NCBI GenBank assembly: GCA_963833605.1
Contig: CAWHYZ010000011.1
Location: 1 to 64,000, forward strand
From: JAFAXD01 sp963833605
GTDB taxonomy: Bacteria; Pseudomonadota; Alphaproteobacteria; Rhizobiales; Xanthobacteraceae
DNA length: 64,000 nucleotides
Reading direction: 5' to 3'
A program made the position numbers and the translations under genes. The notes below the pieces were generated by a model that saw only the letters and a program-made list of their open reading frames with translations, was not told the origin of the DNA and made no database searches. This document shows, one piece after another, positions 37,289 through 47,858 of this stretch (within the stretch, counting starts at the first letter, position 1; the number at the start of each line of letters is the position of its first letter).

Positions 37289-37851
37289 GACTGCCTCCAG
37301 GCGCGCGCAATCGAAATCGGGGCCAGCACAACCAACACGCCGAGGAGTGGCCATTGCAGCACGCCCACTCCGATCAGCGCGGCGCCCGCGATCAGAACGC
37401 TCCCTATGCCTTTGCGCGGCAACGGCTCCGCCATGGAGACCGCGGTTGAAATCAGGAGGCCCGCCGCAGCGGCGGCGAGGCCGGTCAAGGCACCGCGTGC
37501 TTGCGGCAACCCGCCGTAGCGGGTGTAAAGCATCCCCAACACAATCATCAGCACGGTCGGCGGGCCCATGAGCCCAAGCACCGCCGCGGCTGCACCCGAG
37601 GCGCCGCGCACGCGCGAACCATAGATGATGGAGAAATTTACGATGTTGGGACCGGGCAGGAACTGGCAGAGCGCAAACAGGTCGTTGAATTCCTCTGCCG
37701 TCATCCAGCGCCGCTCCTGGACGATTACACGCCGGGCCCAGGCCAATACCCCGCCGAAGCCAGAAACCGCGATTTTGAAAAAGGCGAGGAAGAGATCAGT
37801 GGCGGTGGGGACAATGGTGACGGGCGGGGGGGCGAGGACGCGCTCGGTCAT
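37285..37851 (-). CDS. Chromate transporter half-protein (ChrA family), first
   Basis: This 188-residue membrane protein is the other CHR-type half, with FFKIAVSGFGGVLAWARRVI, MTAEEFNDLFALCQFLPGPN and VRGASGAAAAVLGLMGPPTV. It is translated first and coupled to the second half by a GTGA overlap. Short-chain ChrA pairs usually act together with opposite membrane topology. Confidence 0.82.
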   Translation of the reverse strand: MTERVLAPPPVTIVPTATDLFLAFFKIAVSGFGGVLAWARRVIVQERRWMTAEEFNDLFALCQFLPGPNIVNFSIIYGSRVRGASGAAAAVLGLMGPPTVLMIVLGMLYTRYGGLPQARGALTGLAAAAAGLLISTAVSMAEPLPRKGIGSVLIAGAALIGVGVLQWPLLGVLVVLAPISIARAWRQS

Positions 37852-38029
37852 GCTTCTTTGTTAGCGACGGACGTTTTGCGGCGCTAGCCAAAACTGCCAG
37901 CCATGATCGCGCCCTACTCCAGCACGCGCAATGCTTCTCCCACGCGGCAGCGATCGGTGCGGCGCGCATTAGGAATTTCTTCGCTGGAGTGTGCACGCCC
38001 TTTCCTCGCTCGGGTTGAGCGCCTATATT

Positions 38030-38405
38030 TGTGGAGCCGGCTTGCCGGCTATGGCGATAAATGGCTGTCGTAATAAACCTATCGGACCCGGGGGCAGTAC
38101 CCGGCGCCTCCACCAATTCTTCCGGGGATCAGGGGTCAATAATCAGACATCAAGTCCTTCTGATTACTGATCACTGATCTCAAATGCGGGGGCGAAACAG
38201 GATCGACGAGGGCGTAAAGGGCGTGCTTTTGCTCGGCATGGTTCCGCCGTTATCGGGCCACTCTCATAGTTGCCAATGACAACTATGCTCCGGTTGCTCA
38301 GGCCGCGTAATGCGGTTTGAAAGACCGATCTAAAGCCCTGACGTTTAGCAGCGGCAGGCGGGGTTCGGAGGCACCTGGCAACAGAAGCCTCCACTCTCCA
38401 CCATA
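38030..38405 (+). ncRNA. ssrA: tmRNA, circularly permuted two-piece type
   Basis: The acceptor piece comes first and ends CGCCTCC-A-CCA (38105-38115), preceded by a T arm CCGGG-GGCAGTA-CCCGG. The coding piece starts GGGGGCG at 38188-38194, which pairs with CGCCTCC including a G-U at the third pair, the alanine identity element. The tag frame GCC 38272 to TAA 38310 encodes ANDNYAPVAQAA, the typical alphaproteobacterial degradation tag. A hairpin GGAGGC/GCCTCC (38367-38392) lies near the end of the coding piece. This 3'-piece-first order is the permuted form known from alphaproteobacteria. Outer borders are approximate. The linker 38116-38187 should be removed during maturation. Confidence 0.93.
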
Positions 38406-38573
38406 TTGGGATCAAAGATCACGACGGCCTCAGTATGTTCTGATACCTAGGCTGCGGTCCTGATCAGCGCCCCGGAATGGCCACACCGCACCCGCATACA
38501 ACAACACGGCTGACGCGCGGGGCTGACCGCGTTAGCATGCAACTGATTCTGCGCAAGTGCCCCGGGGCACCCG

Positions 38574-39143
38574 ATGGCTGTCGACCATATCCGTTACGAT
38601 CTGCTCACCCAGGAGGCCATGCGCGGCGTGGTGCGTCGGGTCCTGAAGGATGCTGCGGCCAAGGGACTGGCGGGCGAACATCACTTTTTCATCTCGTTCG
38701 CGACCCGCACGCCAGGCGTCAAGCTGTCACCCCGCCTGCGCACCCAATATGCGGAGGAAATGACGATCGTCCTCCAACATCAGTTCTGGGACATGACCGT
38801 TGGGGAGGAGTTGTTCGAAGTCGGCCTATCATTCAACGGGGTTCCTGAGCGCCTCACTGTGCCCTTTATGGCGATCAAGGGCTTTTTCGATCCATCGGTT
38901 AATTTCGGCCTGCAGTTCGCTCAGACCCCAGAGGCAGTCGACCAGATCCCGCCCCAGCCGGCGGCTTTGAACGCTGAACCCGAACAGACCAGTGATAGCC
39001 ACAAGCCGCATGGCGCGAGCGAGCCCAGCCGCAAGACGTTGCCGGCACCAGCGGATGCAGGCGCAGCCCCGGCTGAATTGCCCGACAAGCCATCGGGTGG
39101 AGGAGCCGAGGTCGTGCGCCTCGATAGATTTCGCAAAAAATAG
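38574..39143 (+). CDS. sspB: SspB, ClpXP adaptor for ssrA-tagged proteins
   Basis: This 189-residue protein matches alpha-type SspB. The folded domain contains HHFFISFATRTPGVKLSPRL, MTIVLQHQFWDMTV, LSFNGVPERLTVPF and IKGFFDPSVNFGLQF. A flexible Pro/Ala-rich linker leads to a C-terminal basic VVRLDRFRKK that docks on ClpX. SspB binds the ssrA tag and hands tagged proteins to ClpXP. It lies about 170 bases downstream of the tmRNA gene on the same strand. Confidence 0.9.
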   Translation: MAVDHIRYDLLTQEAMRGVVRRVLKDAAAKGLAGEHHFFISFATRTPGVKLSPRLRTQYAEEMTIVLQHQFWDMTVGEELFEVGLSFNGVPERLTVPFMAIKGFFDPSVNFGLQFAQTPEAVDQIPPQPAALNAEPEQTSDSHKPHGASEPSRKTLPAPADAGAAPAELPDKPSGGGAEVVRLDRFRKK

Positions 39144-39534
39144 GCACAACGGTCGCGAGCAACTGTTGGGAAGCCCAAACGGCCGTCGGGGTTTACACAG
39201 AGGTCGGTCGGTCACCCCGCCGTGGCGCACCTGCAACCGCCCAAACCTTTTCCAACGCACAAACGAGAAAAAGGTTCCATCAAATGTAAAAATTTTTTTC
39301 TGTGCATTCATTTTCCATTTCAAACATAGTGTCAGGTAATCGAGAGTCATTTTCCTCCCGATAATTTGATTATACACCGCAACAATTCAGAAATTGCACT
39401 GGCAAAGCCGAGTAATGCGTGGCAAGCATTAACGACCAAGGTAACTTTCCCAACTGATGTGCCAAATAGCCTTGCTGTCGGCACATTTAACGGGAAAGAC
39501 GAAACTCAAGCGACCGCAGTTCGGTTGGGGGCAA
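39144..39534. other. Intergenic, AT-rich
   Basis: No gene is recognised. A run of A then T around 39290-39299 and generally low GC mark this stretch. It probably holds the sspB transcription end and the promoter of the DUF4169/RHH pair, but no clear hairpin terminator is seen. Confidence 0.4.
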
Positions 39535-39723
39535 ATGGGCGAGTTCGTCAATCTTCGGACGGTTCGCAAGCGGGTACGGCGGCAGCGTGACGACGAAGCT
39601 GCTGCAGCGCAGCGCCTGCAGCACGGCGTGCCGAAGGCCGAGCGATCGCTCAACCGAACACGGGAAGACAAATCGCGCCGCAAGCTCGACCAGCACCGAA
39701 TCGAATCGGGAGAGGCCAAATGA
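39535..39723 (+). CDS. DUF4169 family small protein
   Basis: This 62-residue, highly charged protein begins MGEFVNLRTVRKRVRRQRDD and continues KAERSLNRTREDKSRRKLDQ. The layout matches DUF4169, a small helical alphaproteobacterial family of unknown function. Its stop overlaps the next gene as ATGA. The long upstream extension to 39457 is not typical of the family. Confidence 0.8.
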   Translation: MGEFVNLRTVRKRVRRQRDDEAAAAQRLQHGVPKAERSLNRTREDKSRRKLDQHRIESGEAK

Positions 39724-40010
39724 AGTCGCAGGTTGTCAAAAGATCGATCGTCATCGCCGGGCACAAGACCAGCGTGAGTCTCGAGGACGCTTTCTGGAAG
39801 GGACTCAAGGAAATCGCAGCAACTCGAAACATCCCGTTGTCAGACCTCGTGTCCACAATCGACAACGAGCGCCAGCACGGCAATCTGTCGTCGGCTATTC
39901 GCCTGTTTGTCCTCGATCACTATCGCACCCAGGCTGGCGGCAGCAGTGATATGCCGAGCCGCGAATTCCAAACGGTAAGGACGATCTCGCCGGATCTCCG
40001 CGCAGATTGA
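39720..40010 (+). CDS. Ribbon-helix-helix domain protein
   Basis: This 96-residue protein has a ribbon-helix-helix fold: strand KRSIVIAGHKTSVSLEDAFW, then helices GLKEIAATRNIPLSDLVSTI and SSAIRLFVLDHYRTQ. It matches the RHH_4 type found downstream of DUF4169 genes. It may bind DNA, though no targets are known. Translation is coupled to the DUF4169 gene by ATGA. Confidence 0.82.
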   Translation: MKSQVVKRSIVIAGHKTSVSLEDAFWKGLKEIAATRNIPLSDLVSTIDNERQHGNLSSAIRLFVLDHYRTQAGGSSDMPSREFQTVRTISPDLRAD

Positions 40011-40019
40011 TTGTCCCCA

Positions 40020-43000
40020 TCACTGGGGGGTCAGCAGCGGAATTGGTGCCGGCTGAACCCGTGCGGCCGGTCGGGGTGACGCTGCCCCGGGCGGTCGAGC
40101 AATGGTGAGCGGCGGCGGCAAAGCGGGCGCGGGGTGCGGTGCCACTAGGCTTGCACCGATGTTGGTTTCGGTTGGCGTCCCTTGGATGTTGCTCGCTGGA
40201 CCGGATCCCGGCGCCGTGACCGCACCGTCGATCGGATTGGCCGCGTGCTCGGCCGCGTCGAGGCGCCTCGCCTCGCGGTCCACCGATCGCATTGTCACCC
40301 AGCTGACAAGCGCCGACACGTCGACTGAACGCCGTGGCCCCGTTATCGGCCCCTTCAGCACGATCGCGGCCTCGGGCCGCTGACCCGCCTCGCCCGCGCC
40401 AAACACCGTAAATCGCGCATCGAGCGTGGCCTCGACAAGATCGAGCGAGCCGCTCACCGTCAGATCGTTGCTTTGCGGCGGAGCGACTAATTTGCCCAGA
40501 CGCACCCGTCCGGCCGCGACGCTGAGGGGTACGCTGGCCCAGGGCATGCTCAGGGAGCCCGCATCCATCCCTCTGCCAACCAGGTCTGCGATACGCGCCG
40601 GAGCCACGGGTGTCCCACGCTCGATGGCGCGGACTGCGATGTCGATCGCCTTGGGATCAAGCCCAGCGATTTGGACACCTTCGAACGTCATCGAACCGCT
40701 GCCGCTGAGTGAGCCGATCAGCGCAGCCGGATTGGATCCGGTCCCTTCAACGTCGATCTTGGATGAAATACGTCCAACGACAGGCGGCTGCGGGCCGCCA
40801 CGGATCACTGCAGTTGCGTCAGCATTCGCGAGCGAGATACGGCCGCGCGCAAAGAGACCGCCCGGCCCGTTGCGAAAACTCGCATCGGCCGCCAACGTAC
40901 CGCCGCCAACGGAGGCGGTAACGGACTCGAACGCAATTTCCTGCGGCGTCATGCGGAACGTGCCACGGACTTTATTTGCCACAACAGCTGGCGCGAGTGT
41001 TGCCCGCTCGGCATCCAATGCAACGCGGCCGTTGATTGACGGCAACGGACGGAATGGTTGCGGCGACCATTTCGCGTTCCTGCCACCTTGCGCCGGCATG
41101 CCGATGGCGACAGCGATCAATGCGGGAAGATCGACCTGGTCAACCGCGAGATCGGCGTTGAGCCGTAGCGGTTGCCCCAAAATCAAGTTCCCCCGCCCGC
41201 GCAGAGCCGCCCCGCCGGCCGTGCCCGACAAACCGCTGAACGCGATCTCCCCACTGCTGATGGCAACCCGGCTTTTCAGGGTCACGGGAAATGCGCTATC
41301 GCGCCGCAGCCAGCGCACGTCGGCTGCCAGGAGCGAGACATCGGCATTGCCGCTGACGTCGAATTCGGCGAGCCGAAACGTTCCAATCGCTCCGGCGTCG
41401 AGTCCGTCGCCGGAGAGTCTCGCATCGACTTTGAAATCGCCGGACGCGGATCCGTTCGCGGTTAAAACAAGGCTGGCGCCACGTTTGTCGCCGGCGAGCC
41501 CGTCGAGCCCCAAAGCGGCAAGCAACCTATTGTCGTCGGACGCAAGCCGTCCATCGATGTGCAGATCAGCCCGCTCCGGCGCGGTGGCGTCGCCCAGTCC
41601 TTCGGCGGCGAGGTCTACCCGAACTCCGCCGATCTTGCCCTCGAGCTTGAGCTTACCGAGTGATGTGACGGGTGCCGATACCGAGGGATCGACCTTGAGT
41701 TCGGCCTCGAGTTTGGCCGGCATGATGCGGCTCGCATTCGCGCGCAGCAGGTCGGCGGCCTTCGGCGATAGGCTGGCGGCCAACGCGGCCAGACCGTCGA
41801 TCCGTTGCGCATCCAAGCTGATCGCGACCGCCCCATGCGGGGGTCCCAACGGCGAATCGATCTGCCCCTTGGCGTTGATCGCAGCCCCGCCGAAATCGGC
41901 AATCGAGAGCGCGTCGATTCGCAGGCCTGAACGATCGAACGTCAGGTTCGCCTTAGCGGCCTTGGCTTCGACCCCGGCAAAGGTGACGCGGCCGAAGTCA
42001 GCGGTGAGCGCGATCTCGCCCGGCCGTTCGAAGGTTGCGCCCGTCGCACCGGCGCCGACGAGCACAGTCCTCGCCAATGCGCTGGCGGCGTCGAGATCAA
42101 ACTCAGGTGCGGCCAGCCCAACGTCGAGCCGCGCCCGGTCGGTCGCGGTGGCAAACCGATAGGCGAGGTGTCCTTCAAACGACCTGTGGTCGTACTCCGC
42201 CTTGAGCTGATCGAGGGCGATACGCTGGCGACCGATCGTTATGTCGGAGCGCATCCGAAACGCCCCAATCGGGTGATTTGCGAACGCAATCCCATCGAGC
42301 CAAGCGAGCAATGTCTTGGGATCGGACGCGTCCAATGCGAGCGGCCCGACGAATTCCCCGGATGCGGCATCAAACCGCCCGCTGAGCCCTATCTGGGTGA
42401 AGCCCGGGGCACGGAATTCCAGGGTTCCAATAGTCAAAGCATTACGCTCGACGCTGAGGTCAGCGCGCAGCTGCTGCAACATGGCGCCCCCGAGCGTCAC
42501 CCCGTCGATCCCGATCCCGAGGCTGAGCGGCACCGGCGGGCGCAGGAGGTCGCCCAGGCTTTGCGTCCAACTGCGCAAGACTGCGATCGGAAGCCGACCG
42601 GCGGAATCTGTCGCGGCCAGAGCGCGGTCGAGATCAATCTGACGCGCCGACAAGATGCCGTTCAAGCGCGCATGGGTGCCGAACTTGAGCTCCGCCGTTC
42701 CGGCCAACCGGATCGCACGCTCGTCCGGTCCATACTGGACGTCAACCTGTTCAAACAACGCAACGGCGGAATTGATCTTGAGCTTGCTGTCGATGCGCCA
42801 AGGATCGCTAGCGAGGGTCTTGCCGCTTGACAGGGCCAGCCCGGCCGGCCGCGCCAACACAATGTTACCCTCGTAATGCGGCGCAGGCCCCTCGAACGTC
42901 AGCGTGCCGTCGGTCTCGATCGTCAGTGGTCGATCGGATGGGTCGATACCGAGGCGTAGTTTGGTGCCGTCGCCAACGCCGTGGCTGGTTGCGAGGCGAT

Positions 43001-43556
43001 ATCTGAATGACTGGCCGTCAGCAACAAATGCGCCCGCGCCGCGGATCGGTCCAATCGGCGCGCGCACCTCGCCGTCGAACGACACCTTATCGAGCAGAGC
43101 GCTGGTCCCGCTGCCAGTGTCGACCAGCGACACGCTGCCGTCAGTGACCACGACCCGGTCGATCGTCACCTCACTCAAGGCGATTGCCGGACCCGATACT
43201 GCTCCCGCGGAATCGCGCTCCACAACAACATGCGGAGCGTCGATGCGTAGAACGGTCGCGCGCCATTGCCCGCGCATCAGTGCAGCCAGTGAAAGCTCGG
43301 CATCGACCCCGCGCGCGCCCAGGACCGGCTTGACGTCCGGCGGGCCAACCTCAATCTGGTGCAGGCGGATGATCGGCGTCGGCAGAAGGCGCACGTCGAT
43401 CGAACCGGTTATTCGCACCGGCTGGCCCGCCATTCGGCCCGCTCGCGTCTCGAAATCGGTCCGCAGGCGGCCCCAATCGACAAAGAGCGGCCCCACCAGC
43501 GCTGCCACCAGCGCCAGAATGAGCGCGATTCCTAATGCTAGCAACGTGGTCTGCAA
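40020..43556 (-). CDS. AsmA family protein
   Basis: This 1178-residue protein has one N-terminal membrane anchor (LALGIALILALVAALVGPLF) followed by a long periplasmic beta-rich body. The AsmA N-terminal block is RAGRMAGQPVRITGSIDVRL. The C-terminal AsmA_2 region contains GSGSMTFEGVQIAGLDPKAI and LDARFTVFGAG. AsmA-like proteins bridge the envelope and are linked to lipid transport to the outer membrane. The start is TTG at 43556 with GGAG seven bases upstream; no in-frame ATG lies nearby. Confidence 0.88.
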   Translation of the reverse strand: MQTTLLALGIALILALVAALVGPLFVDWGRLRTDFETRAGRMAGQPVRITGSIDVRLLPTPIIRLHQIEVGPPDVKPVLGARGVDAELSLAALMRGQWRATVLRIDAPHVVVERDSAGAVSGPAIALSEVTIDRVVVTDGSVSLVDTGSGTSALLDKVSFDGEVRAPIGPIRGAGAFVADGQSFRYRLATSHGVGDGTKLRLGIDPSDRPLTIETDGTLTFEGPAPHYEGNIVLARPAGLALSSGKTLASDPWRIDSKLKINSAVALFEQVDVQYGPDERAIRLAGTAELKFGTHARLNGILSARQIDLDRALAATDSAGRLPIAVLRSWTQSLGDLLRPPVPLSLGIGIDGVTLGGAMLQQLRADLSVERNALTIGTLEFRAPGFTQIGLSGRFDAASGEFVGPLALDASDPKTLLAWLDGIAFANHPIGAFRMRSDITIGRQRIALDQLKAEYDHRSFEGHLAYRFATATDRARLDVGLAAPEFDLDAASALARTVLVGAGATGATFERPGEIALTADFGRVTFAGVEAKAAKANLTFDRSGLRIDALSIADFGGAAINAKGQIDSPLGPPHGAVAISLDAQRIDGLAALAASLSPKAADLLRANASRIMPAKLEAELKVDPSVSAPVTSLGKLKLEGKIGGVRVDLAAEGLGDATAPERADLHIDGRLASDDNRLLAALGLDGLAGDKRGASLVLTANGSASGDFKVDARLSGDGLDAGAIGTFRLAEFDVSGNADVSLLAADVRWLRRDSAFPVTLKSRVAISSGEIAFSGLSGTAGGAALRGRGNLILGQPLRLNADLAVDQVDLPALIAVAIGMPAQGGRNAKWSPQPFRPLPSINGRVALDAERATLAPAVVANKVRGTFRMTPQEIAFESVTASVGGGTLAADASFRNGPGGLFARGRISLANADATAVIRGGPQPPVVGRISSKIDVEGTGSNPAALIGSLSGSGSMTFEGVQIAGLDPKAIDIAVRAIERGTPVAPARIADLVGRGMDAGSLSMPWASVPLSVAAGRVRLGKLVAPPQSNDLTVSGSLDLVEATLDARFTVFGAGEAGQRPEAAIVLKGPITGPRRSVDVSALVSWVTMRSVDREARRLDAAEHAANPIDGAVTAPGSGPASNIQGTPTETNIGASLVAPHPAPALPPPLTIARPPGAASPRPAARVQPAPIPLLTPQ

Positions 43557-43714
43557 AACATGCTCCAGGCGCCGGCTTCCCGCCTGATCGCGACCCTACG
43601 AGGTTATTATGAACAAATGCTGGTCCGCGGGCGCCCCGAACCAGCCTATGACATCCGAGGGCGGCGATTATGTGTCGCGCAAGAGCCTACCGGGCGACTT
43701 CGGCTGGCGTGCGG

Positions 43715-45106
43715 TTACCAGCCAACCTTGCCCGGATTCATGATGCCCTGCGGGTCGAGGGCGCGCTTGATCGACCGCATCACGCCAAGGGCAGCTTCGC
43801 CATGTTCGAGCGCAAGGTATTTCAGCTTGCCCTGGCCAACGCCGTGCTCGCCGGTGCAGGTGCCATCCATGGCAAGTGCCCGCGCCACGAGGCGTTCCAT
43901 GAATTTCTGCGCACGCTCCACCTCGTCAGGATCGTCCATGTCAATCAGCAGCGAGAGATGGAAATTACCGTCGCCCACGTGGCCGGCGATTGGAGCCAAC
44001 AGTCTGCTATCGGCGATGTCGCGCTGACTTTCGGTCACGCATTGCGCAAGCCGTGAGATCGGCACGCATACGTCGGTGGCAACCGGTTGGGTACCGGGAC
44101 GCAGCCCGCGCGCCGCGAAATAGGCGTCATGGCGCGCCTGCCAGAGCCGTGTGCGATCCTCAGCCCGCGTTGCCCATTCGAAAGGACCACCGCCGAACTC
44201 GGCAGCGATCTCCCCGAAGCGCTCCGACTGCTCGGCCACCCCCGCGGTGCTGCCGTGGAATTCCAAAAACAGCATCGGTTGCTCCGGGAGCGAAAGCTTC
44301 GAATACGCGTTGCAGGCCTTGACCTGGAGCGCGTCAAGCAATTCGATCCGCGCCACTGGAATGCCGGATTGAATCGTCGCGATGGTTGCGTTGCAGGCCG
44401 CTTCAACGGATGCAAACGGGCACACCCCGGATGCGATCGCCTCGGGAATCCCGGCGAGCCTGAGGGTGATCTCCGTGATCACACCGAGCGTGCCTTCGGA
44501 TCCGACAAAAAGCCGCGTGAGGTCGTAGCCGGCTGACGATTTCTTGGCCCGGCTTGCGGTCCTGATCAGTTCGCCATTAGCCAACACGGCCTTGAGCGAC
44601 ACGACGTTGTCTTTCATGGTGCCGTAGCGCACCGCATTGGTGCCTGATGCACGCGTCGCCGTCATGCCGCCGAGCGACGCGTCGGCGCCCGGATCGATGG
44701 GGAAGAACAGACCCTGGTCGCGTAAATGTTCATTCAAAGTTTTGCGGGTGACGCCGGGCTCGATCACGCAGTCGAGATCCTCGGCGTGCACGGCAAGCAC
44801 CCGGTTCATGTCCCGCACGTCGATCGACACGCCGCCGAACGGCGCGTTGACGTGGCCCTCGAGCGACGTGCCGGTGCCGAACGGGATCACCGGCACGGCG
44901 TGCTTGGCGCAGATGCGAACGATCTGCTGCACGTCTTGCGTCGACTGCGGAAAGACGACCGCGTCGGGCGGTTCGTTGTGATGCCAGGTGGTCGTGTGGC
45001 CGTGTTGCTCACGTACCGCCTGCGAGGTGACGAGCCGATTGCCGAACGCGGCTGCAAGCTCGGAGATGACGTGCGAGATCGACTTGTGATCAGGCTTTTG
45101 CCGCAT
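43715..45106 (-). CDS. FAD-linked oxidase, D-lactate dehydrogenase (cytochrome) type
   Basis: This 463-residue flavoprotein of the VAO/GlcD/DLD family has FAD-binding VIPFGTGTSLEGHVNAPFGG and GADASLGGMTATRASGTNAV. The C-terminal substrate domain carries the metal-binding-type motifs PIAGHVGDGNFH and GEHGVGQGK. It should oxidise D-lactate or a similar 2-hydroxy acid and pass electrons to cytochrome c. The substrate is assigned by family only. Confidence 0.87.
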   Translation of the reverse strand: MRQKPDHKSISHVISELAAAFGNRLVTSQAVREQHGHTTTWHHNEPPDAVVFPQSTQDVQQIVRICAKHAVPVIPFGTGTSLEGHVNAPFGGVSIDVRDMNRVLAVHAEDLDCVIEPGVTRKTLNEHLRDQGLFFPIDPGADASLGGMTATRASGTNAVRYGTMKDNVVSLKAVLANGELIRTASRAKKSSAGYDLTRLFVGSEGTLGVITEITLRLAGIPEAIASGVCPFASVEAACNATIATIQSGIPVARIELLDALQVKACNAYSKLSLPEQPMLFLEFHGSTAGVAEQSERFGEIAAEFGGGPFEWATRAEDRTRLWQARHDAYFAARGLRPGTQPVATDVCVPISRLAQCVTESQRDIADSRLLAPIAGHVGDGNFHLSLLIDMDDPDEVERAQKFMERLVARALAMDGTCTGEHGVGQGKLKYLALEHGEAALGVMRSIKRALDPQGIMNPGKVGW

Positions 45107-45188
45107 GTCCTTCGCGCTTCAGTATGCACCGTGAACGTAACCCGGATTTCACCCGTGCGAAATCCGGGCCGCGAACCATTGCCTGCAT

Positions 45189-47640
45189 CTATCGGCGGCG
45201 GAATCCGCCGCCGCGGCCGCCGAAGCGCTCGCCACCGAATCGTTCACCGCCAAAGCGTCCGCGGTCACCGAAGCGGCTTTCGTCGAAGCCGCCCCGGCGG
45301 CCAGCCTCGTCGACTCGTTGGTCCGCCATTTCTCGATTCGCGCGCTCTCGATCGAGGTCTTCGGTAGCGCGACGATCATCAGTGCTCTGCCAACCATTGG
45401 AACTGTGCTTCTGCCAGCCATCATCGGTATGTTGATAAACGTTGCCATCGTGATCGGCGTAGACGTGGCCGTTGTTCCACGCGACGCCGTTACCCGCGTC
45501 TTTGTTGACTGCGGCCCCTTTGCTGTCGACGTTCTCGTTGGCCAGTATAGCTGTTCCCGGAGACAGTTGTTTTGGAGGCATGAGCGATGTCGCTGTTGGC
45601 GTTGTAGCCGGCCGACTCGCGTCCCGCTTCATAGTTGCCGGTTCGGACATTGCCCTCGACACCGCCGCGGGCGGCACCTCGTGAGCCGGTGCTCATGTTG
45701 GAGAACGAGCCTTCGCGCCCAGCCGCATAGCCACCGGTGCGCCAGTTGAACTCGCCGCCTCGGCTCCCTTGAAACCGGCTTCCAGTGTATGGGTCGAAGC
45801 CCGACACGTGGGTGCCGCTCCAATGTGCGCCGCTCCAGGAGTTCCAGCCCGACACGTGGGTGATCGTGCCTTCGCCCCAATGGCCATAAACGTCTATGTG
45901 ATTGACGTTGACGTGCTGCCAATTCACGAAGCCGCCGTGGTAGCCCCAAAACGGCCCCCAATAGGGCGAGGCAGCACCCCAGATGTGGCCAGCCGCAAAG
46001 CCAAATGCAAAGCCTTCGAGTGCGCCGAGCGCGAAGCCGGCGCCATAGCCGTAGGTGGCCGGATAACCGAACCAATAGCCGCCGCCGATATAGGGTGGAT
46101 AGTAATAGCCGGTGCCGTAGACGACGACACCGGCGGGATCGACTACGACCCCCATATAGCCGGGCGTATAGCCGGCCGTGACCGTCTCGGGAGTCGATGA
46201 GTAGACTCGCACATACGTCACGTAGTGCAGCGGTGACGACGGCGGGATTGTGTAGATTACATTTGGTACGGCGTCCGCAACCCGCCACGGGCCAGCTGGA
46301 TTGTCGGAGACAAACCACACACCTTCCGCGACCGCGTAGTAGCGGTCGCGCGCGACCTCGATCACCGGTGTTGGCGTGTTAAGTGCATGGGCCATGCTGG
46401 TTCCGGCGATGGGCTCGAACTTCGGCGGTCCCGCGTAGGTGACATTGAGCGTCGCTTTTGCGCGCGAAACCGTTGCGGTCTGAGGAATCGTTGCCGCGAT
46501 CGCCGCCTCCTTGGCCTGCGGGGTGCCCGGCACCGAAACCAGCACATTGGCCTTGGGATCATTCACCGAGATCTTGGCGAAGTCAGCGGGCAACGCGCTG
46601 CCCGGCACATAGATCCAGGGCCCGTTCATGTCCTTGCCCTTGAACCAACGCCCGGAGATCAGCACGTAATAATCGTTCGTCGCGGCCACGATGAATACAG
46701 CATGATCAGCGTTGGTGAGGGTCAGGAGCGACGTGCCGGCAACCGGGGAGATTTCCGGCTGACCACTCGTGAGCACGAACTCCGTCGGCTGAGTCGCAAC
46801 GAGAAGCGCCGGAGGGCTCTGCGGGGGCTTGCCGTCGGCGGGAAGCAGCGGATCAGGCGCCTGTACCGCAGCCGCCGCCTTACCGGCGTCGATGAGGACT
46901 GGCGGTGGCGTCGCAATCACCAACCACGGGCCCGTGAGCGCACGCGCCTCATACCACGAACCCGCGGCATTGACGTATAGGGTGCGGGCCTGGTCTTGCA
47001 ACATGAGGGCGCGCGTGTTGATGACACGTTCGAAGCCGGGCGCGGCTTGCAGCGGGGCGAGAGATGGCTGCCCGTCGATCGGTAGCAACACGGTCGGCTC
47101 CGCGCTGAACACGATGCGCGGCGGTTCGTTGCGCACCGGCACCAGCTGATCCTTGGCAATCTGCTGGGACACCGCGTAGCTCGTTTGAAGGTGATCGAGC
47201 GCCGTCGTGATCCCCGTGGCCGGTATTTGTTGCTGCAATACCGCTTGCAAGCGCTGTGCTTGCGCCGGCGCTGTCGGAACGTCAACCTTGTCGATCACAA
47301 TATTGCCCAACGTGACGGTGCCGGCAGTCTTATCCACGGCAGCGACCGCGGTGAAATGCGCCACACCATAGGTCGGTGCGCCGTCCTTGGGCGCGACCGC
47401 GATCGCGGACCGACCGGCGATGCGTTCGCCCTGCCAACTTTCGATCTGCGGTTGGTAGACTTCGAGCTGGTCGTTGCCGACAGCAAAACCGCGCGGCCAG
47501 GATAAATCGCCCGCCACCGTCGCGTCCGACGCCTGCGGCTGGCCCGCGCCCTGCTGCGCCGTCGCCGGCACCGTTCCAATGGCCGTGATCGAGAGGATCA
47601 GCGTCAGCGCGGCCGCGCTCGTCCGCCTCCGGTGCGTCAT
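45189..47640 (-). pseudogene. Large secreted/surface protein of unknown function, frameshifted near its C-terminus
   Basis: ATG 47640, seven bases after GGAGGG, opens a signal peptide (ALTLILSITAIGTVPATAQ). A ~530-residue body follows, then a Gly/Tyr-rich zone (GYYYPPYIGGGYWFGYPATY). The original frame ends at 45490 in an Arg/Gln tail. The natural tail, AVNKDAGNGVAWNNGHVYAD and DGNVYQHTDDGWQ, then a Gly/Arg-rich end, lies in another frame down to 45189. Removing one base of GGCC at about 45541 joins SYTG to NENVDSKG. I recall this family only as rhizobial secreted proteins of unknown role. Confidence 0.7.
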
Positions 47641-47858
47641 ACAATCCCTCCGTGCCAATCCCGCTTCGCCCTGCAGGTTCTTATCGAATTCGGCCCGCCG
47701 GCGCCACAACGTAGCCGCGCGCTATATTTTGATTGAAGAATCGATCCCGACCGCGATCCTGAAATTGTCCGTGCCGCGGTGGTCTGCGCGAGATCGATGA
47801 ATGAGTCACAATCGCGCGGCCGCAAATCCCGACGGGATAACGCGAACGCTGCAAGCGA

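Noticed and set aside
38116..38187. Possible separate small RNA between tmRNA pieces
   Set aside because: It is explained as the linker removed from a permuted tmRNA precursor.
40426..42162. 578-residue plus-strand ORF
   Set aside because: Ser/Pro/Ala-rich antisense frame of the AsmA gene.
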